Shown here: piece by piece, positions 8,166 through 17,278 of the stretch
Layout: every line of letters begins with the position of its first letter
How positions within the stretch are numbered: the first letter of the stretch is position 1
Assembly (NCBI GenBank): GCA_012719955.1
Contig: JAAXZI010000008.1
Location: forward strand, 1-64,000
Length of the DNA stretch: 64,000 nucleotides
Reading direction: 5' to 3'
Origin: Phycisphaerae bacterium
GTDB taxonomy: Bacteria; Planctomycetota; Phycisphaerae; UBA1845; PWPN01
Program-made: the position numbers and the translations under genes
The notes under the pieces: generated by a model
The model's database searches: none
Seen by the model: the letters and a program-made list of their open reading frames with translations, nothing else
Told to the model about the DNA's origin: nothing

Positions 8166-8993
8166 ATGACCAATATGCGACACCGTATACTCTTCCACCC
8201 ACTGACTACCTCCATGAGCATGGCCGGCTCATGGCAGCCGTTCGTTGTGCTGATCGCTGCAACTCTGCTGCTGGCCGGTTGTGCCTCGCGCTATCAGGAT
8301 CTCAAGGTTTTCACCCAGGAGCATGAGCAGGACGTCGCGGCCAGCGAATACTGCATTGAGCCGCCGGACATCCTGGCCATCAGCTCGCCCACCTGCCCCG
8401 AACTGGATGGCGAAGCGCAGCCGGTGGGCCCGGACGGCAAAATCACCCTCAAGCTGATTGGTGAAGTAAAGGTCTCCGGCCTCACGCCGCGCGAGGTGGC
8501 CGCACGGCTCACGGAGCTGATGGGCGTCTACTATGTGGACCCCGAAGTCAGCGTGCGCGTGGTGGCCTTCGAGAGCAAAAAGATTTTCGTCTTCGGCGAG
8601 GTGGCCAACCCGGGTGCCCGTCCATTTACGGGGCGCGACTCGGTGCTGAGCGTGCTGGCCACCTGTGTGCTGAATCGCGGCGCATGGGGGGCGCAGGTGA
8701 AAGTGATCCGTCCCGGCCCCTCGAAAGACGAGCGACATGAGATCGTCGTCAACGTGGACCGCATCGTACAAACCGGGGACACGCGCAGCAATGTGCTGCT
8801 CCAGGAAGGCGACATCATCTATGTGCCCCCCACCCCGCTGGCCTGGCTGGGGCACCGTATCGACGACGTACTGTATCCGTTCGCCGGCGCGGCCAATCTT
8901 TACAGCCAGCCAGCCACGTTCATCGGTGCGACCGATTATTACAGAGACTCCGACAGACGCACCTATCTGCGTCTGGGAGGCGTAGGCCCTTAA
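8166..8993 (+). CDS. Outer-membrane polysaccharide export lipoprotein (Wza/OPX type)
   Basis: 275 residues. Seen: a signal peptide with hydrophobic run VVLIAATLLLAGC and a lipobox at Cys39; the polysaccharide-export domain starting at YCIEPPDIL (about residue 58) with VGPDGKITLKLIGEV; and one SLBB-like segment FVFGEVANPGARPF. The family forms the outer-membrane channel for capsule or exopolysaccharide. ATG 8166 is preferred: AGGAAG (8154-8159) is 6 nt upstream, and it leaves a normal signal peptide, unlike the upstream ATG at 8076. It is the first gene of a tight operon, with only 2 nt to the chain-length gene. There is a single SLBB unit, so the protein is shorter than E. coli Wza. Confidence 0.88.
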   Translation: MTNMRHRILFHPLTTSMSMAGSWQPFVVLIAATLLLAGCASRYQDLKVFTQEHEQDVAASEYCIEPPDILAISSPTCPELDGEAQPVGPDGKITLKLIGEVKVSGLTPREVAARLTELMGVYYVDPEVSVRVVAFESKKIFVFGEVANPGARPFTGRDSVLSVLATCVLNRGAWGAQVKVIRPGPSKDERHEIVVNVDRIVQTGDTRSNVLLQEGDIIYVPPTPLAWLGHRIDDVLYPFAGAANLYSQPATFIGATDYYRDSDRRTYLRLGGVGP

Positions 8994-8995
8994 TC

Positions 8996-10726
8996 ATGAG
9001 CAACCAGTCTGCATCCATTGTTCTGGAGGGGATCGCCCGTCGGCCCGAGGAGACCGGGGCTACCGATCTCCAACAGACGGTGGCGCGGGTTCTGTCCATC
9101 TTGCGCCGCAACCGCTGGCTGTTTGTATTCCCGTTGCTCAGCGGATTGTTGGCCACTCTGCTGGTCAGCCTGGCCCTGCCCCGCCGTTACCAGTTAAGCG
9201 CCATTTTCGAGCGCCGCGACGACGTGGTCATCACCAAGCTGGTCAGCGAGAATTCACCCTATTCCTTCTCCACGCTGCGCCAGGCCCTGACCATCAACCT
9301 GATCGGCTACAACGCGGTCAGCGAAGCGGCGGAAGAGCTGGGGCTCACCCGCGACCTGCCCCGCGACGAGCGGGGCGAGCTGACCTCCGAAGGCCGCGCG
9401 CGCAAGCAGATTATGGTCACGAATCTCACCCGTCAGCTCGAAGTGGGGCTGTTGGAGAAGAGCAACTTCCTGGATCTCATCGAAGTTCGCTACAAGGGCG
9501 ATGATCCCGATCTGGGCGTCCGCCTGGTGACCCAGCTCAAGGACAACTACATCAGAAACACGCGCGGGTGGATTGCGGATATTTTGCAGAAGGCCCGGAG
9601 CTTCTTCCACCAGGAGGTCACCCGGCGCAGCGAAAAGGCCGCCCTCATGGAGGCGGAACTTCTCGAAATGAGTCTCAAACATCCCGGCGTGGATCCCAGC
9701 GATCCCGACCTGCTGAATCAGCGGCTGATCCGGGAAACCACTGCCCTGGAGGACCTGGACCGCCGTCGGGCGGAGTTGGAGTCCAACCTCGCCACCCGCG
9801 AAGAGTATCTGCGCGAGCTGGAGCAAAACCCGGGGCAACCGTCGGCCACCCGGCCGGCGGCGCTGTGGCCCGCGGCGCTGCCCAACCCGCAATACCAGCG
9901 GATCCAGGAGGACATCCAGGCCGTCCGCGCCCAGATCGCCGACGCCCGGACGCTCAAGAAAATGACCGACATGCACCCGCACATGGTGGCGCTGCATGCG
10001 AAGCTGCGTTCCCTGGAAGCCCAGCTTCAGGCTCAGCCCGAGACGATAGGCCCCGCCGGTCCGGTGTCGGACGCGGCCCCCTCCGATTCGCGCGACGCCG
10101 AGCGTCGCCGGCTGAAGATGGAGTTGAAAACGCTGCGCGAGACGCTGGCCCAGGTCGATCGTGAAATTCCCCGGCGCCAGGCCGAAAAGGCCCGCCTGGA
10201 GGAGGAAAAAGGCCGGCTCTTCGAACGCCGCCAGACCTTCGTCATGAAGCAGCAGGAGCTGCAGGCAATCAAGGGCGACCTGGGGGCCTGGAACCGTCAC
10301 CTCGATACGATTTCCCGCGTGCTGGCGGCTGAAGCCGAAGACCGGGGCATTCGTTTTTCCACCGTGGAGGAAGCCCGCCGTCCGCGCAAGCCCGCTTCGC
10401 CAACCCTGGGCGGCGTGCTGTTGTTGAGCGGCGGGATGGGACTGGCACTGGCCGTCGCGGCGGTGTTCCTGCGCGAGGTGTTCGATCAATCCTTCCGCAG
10501 CGCCGCCCGGGTACGCCAGGCGCTGGATATCCCGGTGCTGGAATCCATCGGCGAAATCCGCACGCCCGCCACCTCGGGCCGACTGTGCGCCCGGGGATGG
10601 TTGCCGACGCTGGCCTGCCTGGAGGCCCTGGCCAGTGTGGGCGCCGGCGTGCTGGTCTATCTGAGCCTGGAGCAGCCGGCCGCTTACGAGGGCCTGATCA
10701 AGTGTCTGAAAGACGTGGTCGGCTAA
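8996..10726 (+). CDS. Wzz/GumC-family chain-length determinant
   Basis: 576 residues, inner membrane. Seen: first membrane span at about 41-61 after the basic ILRRNRW; a periplasmic region with long coiled coil (about 200-450); a second span about 468-492 beginning in PTLGGVLLLSGG; and a third C-terminal hydrophobic stretch about 535-557. The extra C-terminal span is unusual for GumC proteins. The family controls polymer length and works with an OPX channel and a cytoplasmic tyrosine kinase, here the genes immediately before and after it. The start is 2 nt after the lipoprotein stop. The kinase domain is separate, not fused. Confidence 0.85.
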   Translation: MSNQSASIVLEGIARRPEETGATDLQQTVARVLSILRRNRWLFVFPLLSGLLATLLVSLALPRRYQLSAIFERRDDVVITKLVSENSPYSFSTLRQALTINLIGYNAVSEAAEELGLTRDLPRDERGELTSEGRARKQIMVTNLTRQLEVGLLEKSNFLDLIEVRYKGDDPDLGVRLVTQLKDNYIRNTRGWIADILQKARSFFHQEVTRRSEKAALMEAELLEMSLKHPGVDPSDPDLLNQRLIRETTALEDLDRRRAELESNLATREEYLRELEQNPGQPSATRPAALWPAALPNPQYQRIQEDIQAVRAQIADARTLKKMTDMHPHMVALHAKLRSLEAQLQAQPETIGPAGPVSDAAPSDSRDAERRRLKMELKTLRETLAQVDREIPRRQAEKARLEEEKGRLFERRQTFVMKQQELQAIKGDLGAWNRHLDTISRVLAAEAEDRGIRFSTVEEARRPRKPASPTLGGVLLLSGGMGLALAVAAVFLREVFDQSFRSAARVRQALDIPVLESIGEIRTPATSGRLCARGWLPTLACLEALASVGAGVLVYLSLEQPAAYEGLIKCLKDVVG

Positions 10727-10765
10727 GTCGGCCGTTGAAACGATCAAAACAGAACGGAACAGAAC

Positions 10766-11671
10766 ATGGGACGGATTGCGGAAGCACTCAAGCGAGCCGA
10801 ACAGGAGCGGAGTCGGCATCTGGCCGAACAGCCGGCCGATCCGGCTGCCGCTGTGATCGCAGCCGGCCCGGCAGAGGATCTGCCCGACAACGCCGGCAAG
10901 GCGGCGATCCATTCGATCGTCGATCCCCCCGGCGGAGCGCGCCCGTTCGTCGTCACGGCCGTGCCGGTTCAGCCGACTTCCATCCACCCCGGCGTGGTCG
11001 TCTTCCATGATCCGGCCTCGCTGATCGCGGAGCGGTTCCGCGCGGTGCGCACGCGCCTGCTGACCTCCAACCCCTCCGGGGCTCCGCGCCTGCACGTGGT
11101 CACGTCCAGCCTTCCAGGCGAGGGCAAGACCACCACGGCGGCCAACCTGGCCTTCAGCCTGGCCGAACTGCGTCACCTGAGAGTGGCCCTGATAGACTGC
11201 GATCTGCGCCAGCGCGGCCTGGAAAAAATGCTGGGGCTGGAACAGCACCCCGGCTTTGCGGAAGTGATCCGCGGCAAGCACAGCCTCGCGGAGGTGTGCA
11301 TTCCGCTGGTGCGCCCGAATCTGTACTTCATTCCGGCCGGCGAGCTGGGCGCCACCACGCCCAGCGATCTGCTGTCCTGCGAGCGGGTCGGAACCTTATT
11401 CCGTGAATTCGGCGAACGCTTCAACTACGCGATCATCGATACGCCGCCTGTTCACACGGTGGCCGACATCGGCCTCATCGCCCCGATGTGTCATTCGGTA
11501 CTGATGGTCATCCGCATGAACGCCACCCCCGAGCCGGTGGTGCGCCGTTGCGTGCGGATGCTCCAGGCCAACGGCACGCCCATTGCCGGCGCGATCCTGG
11601 CCGGGGAAAGCGACGAGACGGCCGGCGGGGCGAGCATGCCGGTTGTCTGCCAGGCCCCCGAGGAGACATAG
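10766..11671 (+). CDS. CpsD/CapB-type tyrosine-kinase-like ATPase of polysaccharide export
   Basis: 301 residues, cytoplasmic. Seen: the MGRIAEALKRAEQER opening typical of XrtA-linked members; Walker A SSLPGEGKTTTAANLA at about 113-128; Walker A' ALIDCDLRQ at about 142; and Walker B YAIIDTPPV at about 221. The family phosphorylates its own tyrosine cluster and partners a Wzz/GumC protein, here the preceding gene. The expected C-terminal tyrosine cluster is missing: the tail ends GGASMPVVCQAPEET. It may therefore act as an ATPase without classical autophosphorylation (inference). The next gene begins 2 nt after its stop. Confidence 0.85.
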   Translation: MGRIAEALKRAEQERSRHLAEQPADPAAAVIAAGPAEDLPDNAGKAAIHSIVDPPGGARPFVVTAVPVQPTSIHPGVVVFHDPASLIAERFRAVRTRLLTSNPSGAPRLHVVTSSLPGEGKTTTAANLAFSLAELRHLRVALIDCDLRQRGLEKMLGLEQHPGFAEVIRGKHSLAEVCIPLVRPNLYFIPAGELGATTPSDLLSCERVGTLFREFGERFNYAIIDTPPVHTVADIGLIAPMCHSVLMVIRMNATPEPVVRRCVRMLQANGTPIAGAILAGESDETAGGASMPVVCQAPEET

Positions 11672-11673
11672 CC

Positions 11674-12720
11674 GTGGCCGTTGATGTCATGGAATTGAAA
11701 ACAGCGCAAGAGGGCTTCTGGGAAGCCTACGTGGCCCGGCATCCTCGCGCGACCTTCTTCCATACGCTGGCCTGGCGGGACGCGGTTGAGGCGGCCTTCG
11801 GTCACCGCAGCCACTATCTGCTCGCATCTCGCAACGGATTGCTGACGGGAGTCTTCCCGCTGATGTGCGTCCACAGCCATCTGGCCGGAACTATCCTGGT
11901 CAGCGTTCCCTATGCCGTGTATGGCGGGTGTCTGTTCGATGATGAGGAGAGCCGCGACGCGTTGCTGCGTCGGGCCGAGATCCTCGCCGACTACCTGGGC
12001 GCCCGCTGGCTGGACATCCGTTCGGCCGAAGCCCTGCACCCCGGCCTGCCGGTGGTCGATCGCTACGTTACATTCCGCAAGCCGCTGCCGGCCACACCTT
12101 CGGAAGTGCTCAATCTGCTGCCGCGCAAGGCGCGGGCCGCGGCCCGCCAGGCTCGCGAACGCTATGGATTGCGGGTCGAATTCGGCGACCGGCACCTCGA
12201 GACCGTCTGGCGGCTGTACAGCCAGAGCATGCGCCGACTCGCGTCGCCCAATTATCCGCTCGCCTTTTTCAACAAGCTGATCGAGCGCACCGCGGAGGCG
12301 CAGGCCCATCTGGTCCAGCTTATCTGGTACCAGGATCAGCCCGTCGCCGGGCTGGTCAGCTTCATTTATCGCGGGACGCTCATGCCCTACTTCGTTGGTT
12401 GCGATGAGCGGTTCGAGAAGTATCACCCCAACAACTTCCTCTATCTGACGGCCATGGAGCGCGGCGTCGAACTGGGTTGCCACACCTTCGACTTCGGGCG
12501 CTCGCGGGTGGACAACACCGGCTCGTACGACTTCAAACGCAACCAGGGATTCGAGCCCACACCGCTGGGTTACCAGTATTATGTACCCGAGGGAGGCACC
12601 GCCCCCGATCTGTACCCGACCAGCCCGAAGGTGCGGCTGGCCCGGCGGATCTGGCCACGGCTGCCCCTGGCCGTAACCCGCCCGCTGGGGGCGTGGCTGG
12701 CTAAGTCGATCCCGGGATGA
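11674..12720 (+). CDS. FemAB-related GNAT-fold protein of the XrtA/PEP-CTERM locus type
   Basis: 348 residues. The layout and motifs match the FemAB-like family seen in exosortase-linked polysaccharide loci (TIGR03019-like): PRATFFHTLAWRDAVEAAFG near the N terminus, NLLPRKARAAARQA, and the C-terminal FDFGRSRVDNTGSYDFKRN stretch. FemAB proteins transfer aminoacyl groups, but the acceptor for this subgroup is unknown. Start chosen at GTG 11674, with GAGGAG 8 nt before it, directly after the kinase stop; ATG 11689 is the alternative. It is followed by an octamer array that fills the gap to the next gene. Confidence 0.8.
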   Translation: MAVDVMELKTAQEGFWEAYVARHPRATFFHTLAWRDAVEAAFGHRSHYLLASRNGLLTGVFPLMCVHSHLAGTILVSVPYAVYGGCLFDDEESRDALLRRAEILADYLGARWLDIRSAEALHPGLPVVDRYVTFRKPLPATPSEVLNLLPRKARAAARQARERYGLRVEFGDRHLETVWRLYSQSMRRLASPNYPLAFFNKLIERTAEAQAHLVQLIWYQDQPVAGLVSFIYRGTLMPYFVGCDERFEKYHPNNFLYLTAMERGVELGCHTFDFGRSRVDNTGSYDFKRNQGFEPTPLGYQYYVPEGGTAPDLYPTSPKVRLARRIWPRLPLAVTRPLGAWLAKSIPG

Positions 12721-12810
12721 GGGAAGGCGGAGCGAGGGAGGGACAAGGGAACTAGAAGACAAGGGGACAAGGAGACAAGGGAAGGGGGGACGAGAGGGAG
12801 AGATGGAAGT
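12721..12810. repeat. Degenerate 8-bp array (unit near GACAAGGG)
   Basis: Starts right after the TGA of the FemAB-like gene and fills almost the whole 102-bp gap to the next gene. The units read GACAAGGG, AACTAGAA, GACAAGGG, GACAAGGA, GACAAGGG and so on. It is purine-rich on the sense strand. Confidence 0.75.
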
Positions 12811-12822
12811 CTTGAGTGAAAT

Positions 12823-14121
12823 ATGAAGTTGTTGGTTCTCATCCATCGCCTGCCCTGCCCGCCGGATCGGGGCTCGAAGATCCGCGCCGCCGCCGAGTTG
12901 CGCTTCCTGGCGCGCCGCCACGAGGTCTGGTGCGCCGGTTTTCTGGACGCCGAGGGGCGCGCGGCCCGCCGGCAAGCTCGCGAGTCGCTGGCCGAATGGC
13001 GCAAGTTGTGCCGCGCGGTGGTCGCCGTGCCCCTGCGCCGACCCGTTGCCGCAGTCCGGGCGATGCACCGCCTGCTGACCGGCTCGACGGCCACGGAAGG
13101 CTATTTCGCCTCCCGGGCCCTCGAACACCAGGTCCTCCAGTGGGGCCGCAACATTGATTTCGATGCCGTCCTGGCGTTTTCGTCGAGCATGGCCCCGCTG
13201 GCCCTGCGCGTGCCTGCCGGACGCCACGTGCTTGACCTGGTGGACCTGGACAGTCGCAAGTGGATCGATTCGGCCTGCCGGGCCTCCTGGCCCATGAGCT
13301 GGGTATACCGCACGGAGGGCGAGCGCCTGGCCCGTCGGGAGCGCAAATGGATGCAGGCTTTTGACGCCAACATCTTCGTCAACGAGCGCGAAGCCGCGCT
13401 CCTCTCGGAGGATGATACGGCCGATCCGGATGGCCTCGGGCCGCGCGTGCACGTGATCGAAACCGGCGTTTGCCCGGAGGCCGATATACCGGCCCGCGAC
13501 GGCGAGCACCTCGGGCTCTGCGATGAGGGGCTGCCAGAGGAGGCGAACATCGGTTTCATCGGGGCCATGGACTATCCGCCGAACGTCGAAGGCGCCGTCT
13601 GGTTTGCGCGGTCCATTCTGCCGCTGATTCGCATTCACCGGCCGGATGCGGCGTTCTGGATCATCGGCCGGTCATCCACGCGGGCGGTGCGTGAACTCCA
13701 TGATGGCATGGGCATTCACGTGACCGGCGCGGTGCCTTCGGTGGGACCATACCTGGGCCGTCTGCGCGTCAGCGTGGCGCCGTTACGGCTGGCCCGGGGA
13801 GTGCAAACGAAAGTATTGGTGGCCATGGCCGCGGGGATTCCCTGCGTGGTCACGCCGTGTGTGGCCGAGGGCATCGGGGCCAGGGTCGGGCGCGAGATTC
13901 TGGTAGCCAGCTCGCCTGAGCGGTTTGCCCGTGCCGTGCGGATGTTGCTCTCAGACCGCGACCGGGCCGAGGCCATGGGCGAGGCCGGGCGACAGTTCGT
14001 ACACCGCCGCTACAACCCCGACGCCGGACTGGCCCGGCTGGAGCTGCTGCTCAAAGGATACGAGCCGGCCCCGACGGAACGGCCTGTCGAGCCCGTGGCG
14101 GATTTGTGCCGGGCTTGCTGA
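12823..14121 (+). CDS. Glycosyltransferase, XrtA/PEP-CTERM-associated type (GT4-like)
   Basis: 432 residues. The opening LLVLIHRLPCPPDRGSKIR and the central LVDLDSRKW are typical of the sugar transferases found next to exosortase A (TIGR03087-like). The C-terminal half has the GT-B donor site, IGFIGAMDYPPNVEGAVWFA followed by the VAPLRLARGVQTKVLVAMA stretch with the acidic switch replaced by the GVQTK type usual in this group. Cytoplasmic; it probably adds one sugar to the lipid-linked repeat unit. The start ATG 12823 follows a purine-rich array, and the stop runs straight into a second array. Donor and acceptor are not predictable. Confidence 0.82.
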   Translation: MKLLVLIHRLPCPPDRGSKIRAAAELRFLARRHEVWCAGFLDAEGRAARRQARESLAEWRKLCRAVVAVPLRRPVAAVRAMHRLLTGSTATEGYFASRALEHQVLQWGRNIDFDAVLAFSSSMAPLALRVPAGRHVLDLVDLDSRKWIDSACRASWPMSWVYRTEGERLARRERKWMQAFDANIFVNEREAALLSEDDTADPDGLGPRVHVIETGVCPEADIPARDGEHLGLCDEGLPEEANIGFIGAMDYPPNVEGAVWFARSILPLIRIHRPDAAFWIIGRSSTRAVRELHDGMGIHVTGAVPSVGPYLGRLRVSVAPLRLARGVQTKVLVAMAAGIPCVVTPCVAEGIGARVGREILVASSPERFARAVRMLLSDRDRAEAMGEAGRQFVHRRYNPDAGLARLELLLKGYEPAPTERPVEPVADLCRAC

Positions 14122-14262
14122 GTGGGAAGGTGGGAACGTGAGAAGGTGCGAAGGTGGGAAAGTGCGAGCGTGGGAAAGTATGAGCGGGGGAAAGTATGAG
14201 CAGGGGAAAGTATGAGCGTGGGAAGGTGAGAAGCCGAGAAGACGGCAGCGCACAGCGTGGGA
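14122..14262. repeat. Degenerate 8-bp array (units GTGGGAAR / GTATGAGC)
   Basis: Starts at the base after the stop codon of the upstream glycosyltransferase. Consecutive octamers include GTGGGAAG, GTGGGAAC, GTGAGAAG, GTGCGAAG, GTGGGAAA and GTATGAGC (three times, alternating). It decays towards 14262, and a diffuse version continues to about 14345. Confidence 0.85.
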
Positions 14263-14354
14263 CAGCCGGCACGTGGAGAGGGCAAGCACAAGACAGCGGG
14301 ACAGGGAAAAGTTGAAAGCGGAGTGTGGGAAAGTGGGAATGCGAAAGGTGTGTT

Positions 14355-15563
14355 GTGATCAAGGATAAGACGATTATTTGCTTCGCCAGCGGCTGGGACT
14401 ATCACCCGACCAGTAAGCACCACATCATGCGCCTGCTGGCCGAGCACAACCAGGTGATCTGGGTGAACTGGCACGCTTCGCGCCGACCACGGGTCCACAT
14501 GGCCGACCTGCGCGCCGTGTTCTCCAGGCTAGCCCAGATGCGCCAGGGGCCCAAGCGCGTGTCCGATTCCATTACCGTGCTGACGCCCTGCCAACTGCCG
14601 CTGCCCGGCTCGAAGCTGGCCCGCCGACTGAACACCATGATGGTCCGCCGGGCCATCCACGAGGTGCTCGACCGGCTGCCCCGCCGGCCCGTGCAGATCT
14701 GGAGCTTCGCGCCGGACGTGAGCGAGATGGTCGGCGCTTTCGACGAAGAGCTGGTGCTGTATTATTGCGTGGACGCTTTCGGCGAGTTCCCCGGCTACGA
14801 CCGCGAGCTGATCGAGCGCCGCGAGCGCGAACTCATGGCCCGCAGCCACCTGGTGATCACGACGTCCAAGCCGCTGTACGAGGCCAAGCGCCGGTTGCAT
14901 CCGGACGTGTTTCTGGTCCAGCACGGCGTGGATTACGAGCACCTGTCGCGCGGCCTGCGCGAGCCGCTGGACTGTCCCGCGGAGCTGGCGGGCCTGCCCC
15001 GGCCGATCTTCGGATTTGTGGGCATGATCGGCGAATGGGTGGATCTCGGCCTGGTCGCCGGCCTGGCCAACGCCCGCCCGGACGCATCCGTCGTGATGAT
15101 CGGCCCCGAGCTGGTCGCCCGTGGGCCCTGTGCCGGGCTGCCCAACGTCCATTTCCTGGGCGCGCGCGAACACCGCGAGCTGCCCGCCTGGCTTCGGCAC
15201 TTCGATGTAGGCCTGATCCCCTTCCGGCACGTGCCGCTGACGCACAACGCCAATCCGATCAAGCTGTACGAATATCTGGCCGCCGGCCTGCCGGTGGTGA
15301 GCACCTCCCTGCCGGCCGTTCAGCCGGTGGAAGATGCCGTCTGGCTGGCCGACGACGTGACCGACTGGGCCGTCTGCTGCGCCCGGGCGGCCCGGCGCAA
15401 CGAGCCAATGGCCCGCAGCAGGCGCTCGGAGCGGATGCGGGCGGAGTCGTGGCCGGCACGGCTGGAGCAGATCGGTGGGTTGATCGAGCAGGTGCTGAAC
15501 GTGCAGCCGATGGCGACGCCGGCTGCGGCACCGGCTCGGGCGCTCGAGCTGGTGGGTGCCTGA
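14355..15563 (+). CDS. Glycosyltransferase (GT4/GT1-like, GT-B fold)
   Basis: 402 residues. Seen: N-terminal IICFASGWDYHPTSKHHIM, a middle segment VLYYCVDAF, LVITTSKPLYEAKR, and a C-terminal donor-binding region with IFGFVGMIGEW and the HNANPIKLYEYLAAGLPVV motif that carries the nucleotide-sugar-binding glutamate. The family is cytoplasmic and retaining. GTG 14355 is preferred because GAAAGGTG lies about 5 nt upstream; an in-frame ATG at 14325 lies inside the repeat remnant. It is the last gene of the first rightward polysaccharide block and is followed by repeats and an inverted oxidoreductase gene. Confidence 0.8.
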   Translation: MIKDKTIICFASGWDYHPTSKHHIMRLLAEHNQVIWVNWHASRRPRVHMADLRAVFSRLAQMRQGPKRVSDSITVLTPCQLPLPGSKLARRLNTMMVRRAIHEVLDRLPRRPVQIWSFAPDVSEMVGAFDEELVLYYCVDAFGEFPGYDRELIERRERELMARSHLVITTSKPLYEAKRRLHPDVFLVQHGVDYEHLSRGLREPLDCPAELAGLPRPIFGFVGMIGEWVDLGLVAGLANARPDASVVMIGPELVARGPCAGLPNVHFLGAREHRELPAWLRHFDVGLIPFRHVPLTHNANPIKLYEYLAAGLPVVSTSLPAVQPVEDAVWLADDVTDWAVCCARAARRNEPMARSRRSERMRAESWPARLEQIGGLIEQVLNVQPMATPAAAPARALELVGA

Positions 15564-15565
15564 CC

Positions 15566-15622
15566 GACGGAGGGCGGGCATCTTGCCCGCCTTCGTGAAT
15601 CCAAACGGAGGGCGGGCGTTTT
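15566..15622. repeat. Family-C palindromic repeats
   Basis: A GGAGGGCGGGCATCTTGCCC palindrome completed by GCC, then a spacer TTCGTGAATCCAAAC and a second partial unit GGAGGGCGGGCG. This lies just after the glycosyltransferase stop. Confidence 0.6.
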
Positions 15623-15654
15623 TGTCCGACAAACCGCCGGTACACAAGTATGGA

Positions 15655-15683
15655 GAACGGCCGGTACAGAGCCCGGCCGCTAC
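15655..15683. repeat. Family-B repeat, partial copy
   Basis: Contains ACGGCCGGTACAGAGCCCGG followed by CCGCTAC, the same end as the complete copies at 3971 and 46241. Confidence 0.6.
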
Positions 15684-15701
15684 GTGTTTTTACAAGCAAC
15701 A

Positions 15702-15732
15702 GCGCCGGCACCCCACTAAGGGGCGCCGGCGC
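15702..15732. terminator. Strong hairpin between convergent genes
   Basis: GCGCCGGC (15702-15709) pairs with GCCGGCGC (15725-15732), with an inner CCCC-ACTAA-GGGG stem-loop. It lies between the convergent glycosyltransferase and oxidoreductase genes. No T-run is seen on either side, so factor-independent termination is uncertain. Confidence 0.4.
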
Positions 15733-15780
15733 CGCACAATACTGCCGACCGCACTTTGAGTTTCCGACGGTCTCGAATTC

Positions 15781-16971
15781 TCAGCAGGTTCTGAGCATTT
15801 CCTTCCAGGTCACCTCGCGGCGCTCGTAGACCGCCTTGCGGACCATGAGGGCCAGCAGGGTGGCATTCCGTCCGTAAGAGACGGGCGCCACTGCCGGTTT
15901 GCCATCACGGATGCTGTCTACGAAGGCCTTAAGAGCGAAGGCGGTGTCATCACCCTTGGGCGACTTGAGCGGCTCAATCTGCTGACCGTCGCTGCGGCTG
16001 ATGCGATCGCCGCCCAGTTCGACGGCGCCCTTGGTCCCGATGGCCTTCTGGGCGAACTCGCGGAAGCCGTCCGGGCTGATCCAGCCATGGGCATAGTGCA
16101 CGATGAAGTTGTCGGGATATTCGATGATCGCCGCGTAATAGTCGGTAACGTTCCGGCCGGGATCGACATCCTGGTACAGGTTGCTCCAGCCCATGCCGTA
16201 GGCCTTGATCGGGGTCGTGCCGGCCACCCAGTTCATGATGTTGTACTCGTGGCAGGCCTGTTCGAGCATCCAGTCGCCGGACTTGGCGCGGTCGCTGAAC
16301 CAGCCGATAAGCGGGCTGGAGCCGTTGTGCCGGAAGAAGCGGCCTTCGACGAGCCGGCCGATGTCACCGCGACGTATCCGCTCGATGCACTCCTGGAAGC
16401 GCGGGCTGGCCATCCACTGGAAGCCCACCTGGACCACCAGATCCTTATTGGCCTCGGCGGCCGCCAGGCAGGCGTCCGCATCGGCCACGGTCAGGGCCAG
16501 CGGCTTCTCGCCGTAGATGTGCTTGCCGGCGGCGATGGTGGCCAGCATTATCCGCGGATGCTCGAAGCAGGGCGTGGCCGTCACGATGGCGTGGATGTCC
16601 TTGCGATCCAGCAGGTTCTTGAAGTCGTCGGCGTCCTTGCCGAAAGTCTGGGGCGCCTTGCCCTGGGCCTTCTCGACCATCGCGGCGGCCTTGTCCAGAT
16701 TCTCCTTGTTGATGTCGCACAGGGCCACCACCTGCTGGTTGGGAAGCTTGAGGAACGCATCCAGCAGCCCCCTGCCCCGGCCACCGATGCCAATGAAGCC
16801 GACCTTGAGCGGCTCGTCGGGGCCCAGGGGCACGGGCGTCGCCTTCACCGGGCTCGCTGCCTGGGTGAACATGGCAACGGGCTTGCCATTCTGTGAGCAC
16901 CCGGAAGCCGCCAGGCCCGCGGCCACGCTCGCGCTGGCCGCCAACATCTCTCGACGTGTCAGTTGATCCAC
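15781..16971 (-). CDS. Secreted Gfo/Idh/MocA-family oxidoreductase (Tat-type leader)
   Basis: 396 residues. The N terminus MDQLTRREMLAASASVAAG looks like a twin-arginine leader, followed by AASGC, which could be a lipobox. After it comes the Rossmann site VGFIGIGGRGRGLLDAF, then IVTATPCFEHP and the family motif GEKPLA. The catalytic region has QVGFQWMASPRFQE and EQACHEYNIMNWV. Such exported Gfo/Idh/MocA proteins are numerous in Planctomycetes and usually of unknown substrate. It is inserted in reverse orientation between the two halves of the polysaccharide locus and may not belong to it. Folding with bound NAD(P) before export fits Tat use (inference). Confidence 0.83.
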   Translation of the reverse strand: MDQLTRREMLAASASVAAGLAASGCSQNGKPVAMFTQAASPVKATPVPLGPDEPLKVGFIGIGGRGRGLLDAFLKLPNQQVVALCDINKENLDKAAAMVEKAQGKAPQTFGKDADDFKNLLDRKDIHAIVTATPCFEHPRIMLATIAAGKHIYGEKPLALTVADADACLAAAEANKDLVVQVGFQWMASPRFQECIERIRRGDIGRLVEGRFFRHNGSSPLIGWFSDRAKSGDWMLEQACHEYNIMNWVAGTTPIKAYGMGWSNLYQDVDPGRNVTDYYAAIIEYPDNFIVHYAHGWISPDGFREFAQKAIGTKGAVELGGDRISRSDGQQIEPLKSPKGDDTAFALKAFVDSIRDGKPAVAPVSYGRNATLLALMVRKAVYERREVTWKEMLRTC

Positions 16972-17278
16972 GGAAGATCCTCCACAGCAGATAACCGGCC
17001 GGCCCGCCCGCCGCCCCCGCGGCAGTCACCGGATGCGGACTCAGCTCATCCATGGCCGTAGCCTACAGCGCAAGGCCGTCCCTCGTCCAATGACCTGTTG
17101 GTTATCGGACAGAACTCTCGAAGAGCCGCTGCCCAAAAGCAGCCTTCTTAGGGGCGAGAAGCGCTCACTCCCACCGGCCCGGGGCTGCCGCCGCACTCGA
17201 CGCGCCGGAAGGCCTTAGGGTGTCTTCCTCTGCGCTTATAGGTCTAACTTATTCCTCGCCTCCGAACGTCCGAAATGT
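16972..17278. other. Divergent intergenic region, nothing recognised
   Basis: 307 bp between the divergent oxidoreductase and ABC permease genes, so it should hold promoters for both. No convincing -35/-10 pair, operator or RNA was seen by eye. Confidence 0.4.

Noticed and set aside
9254-13638. Long antisense frames (675 and 715 codons)
   Set aside because: They run across several well-supported plus-strand genes, have no ribosome binding site logic and no recognisable domains.
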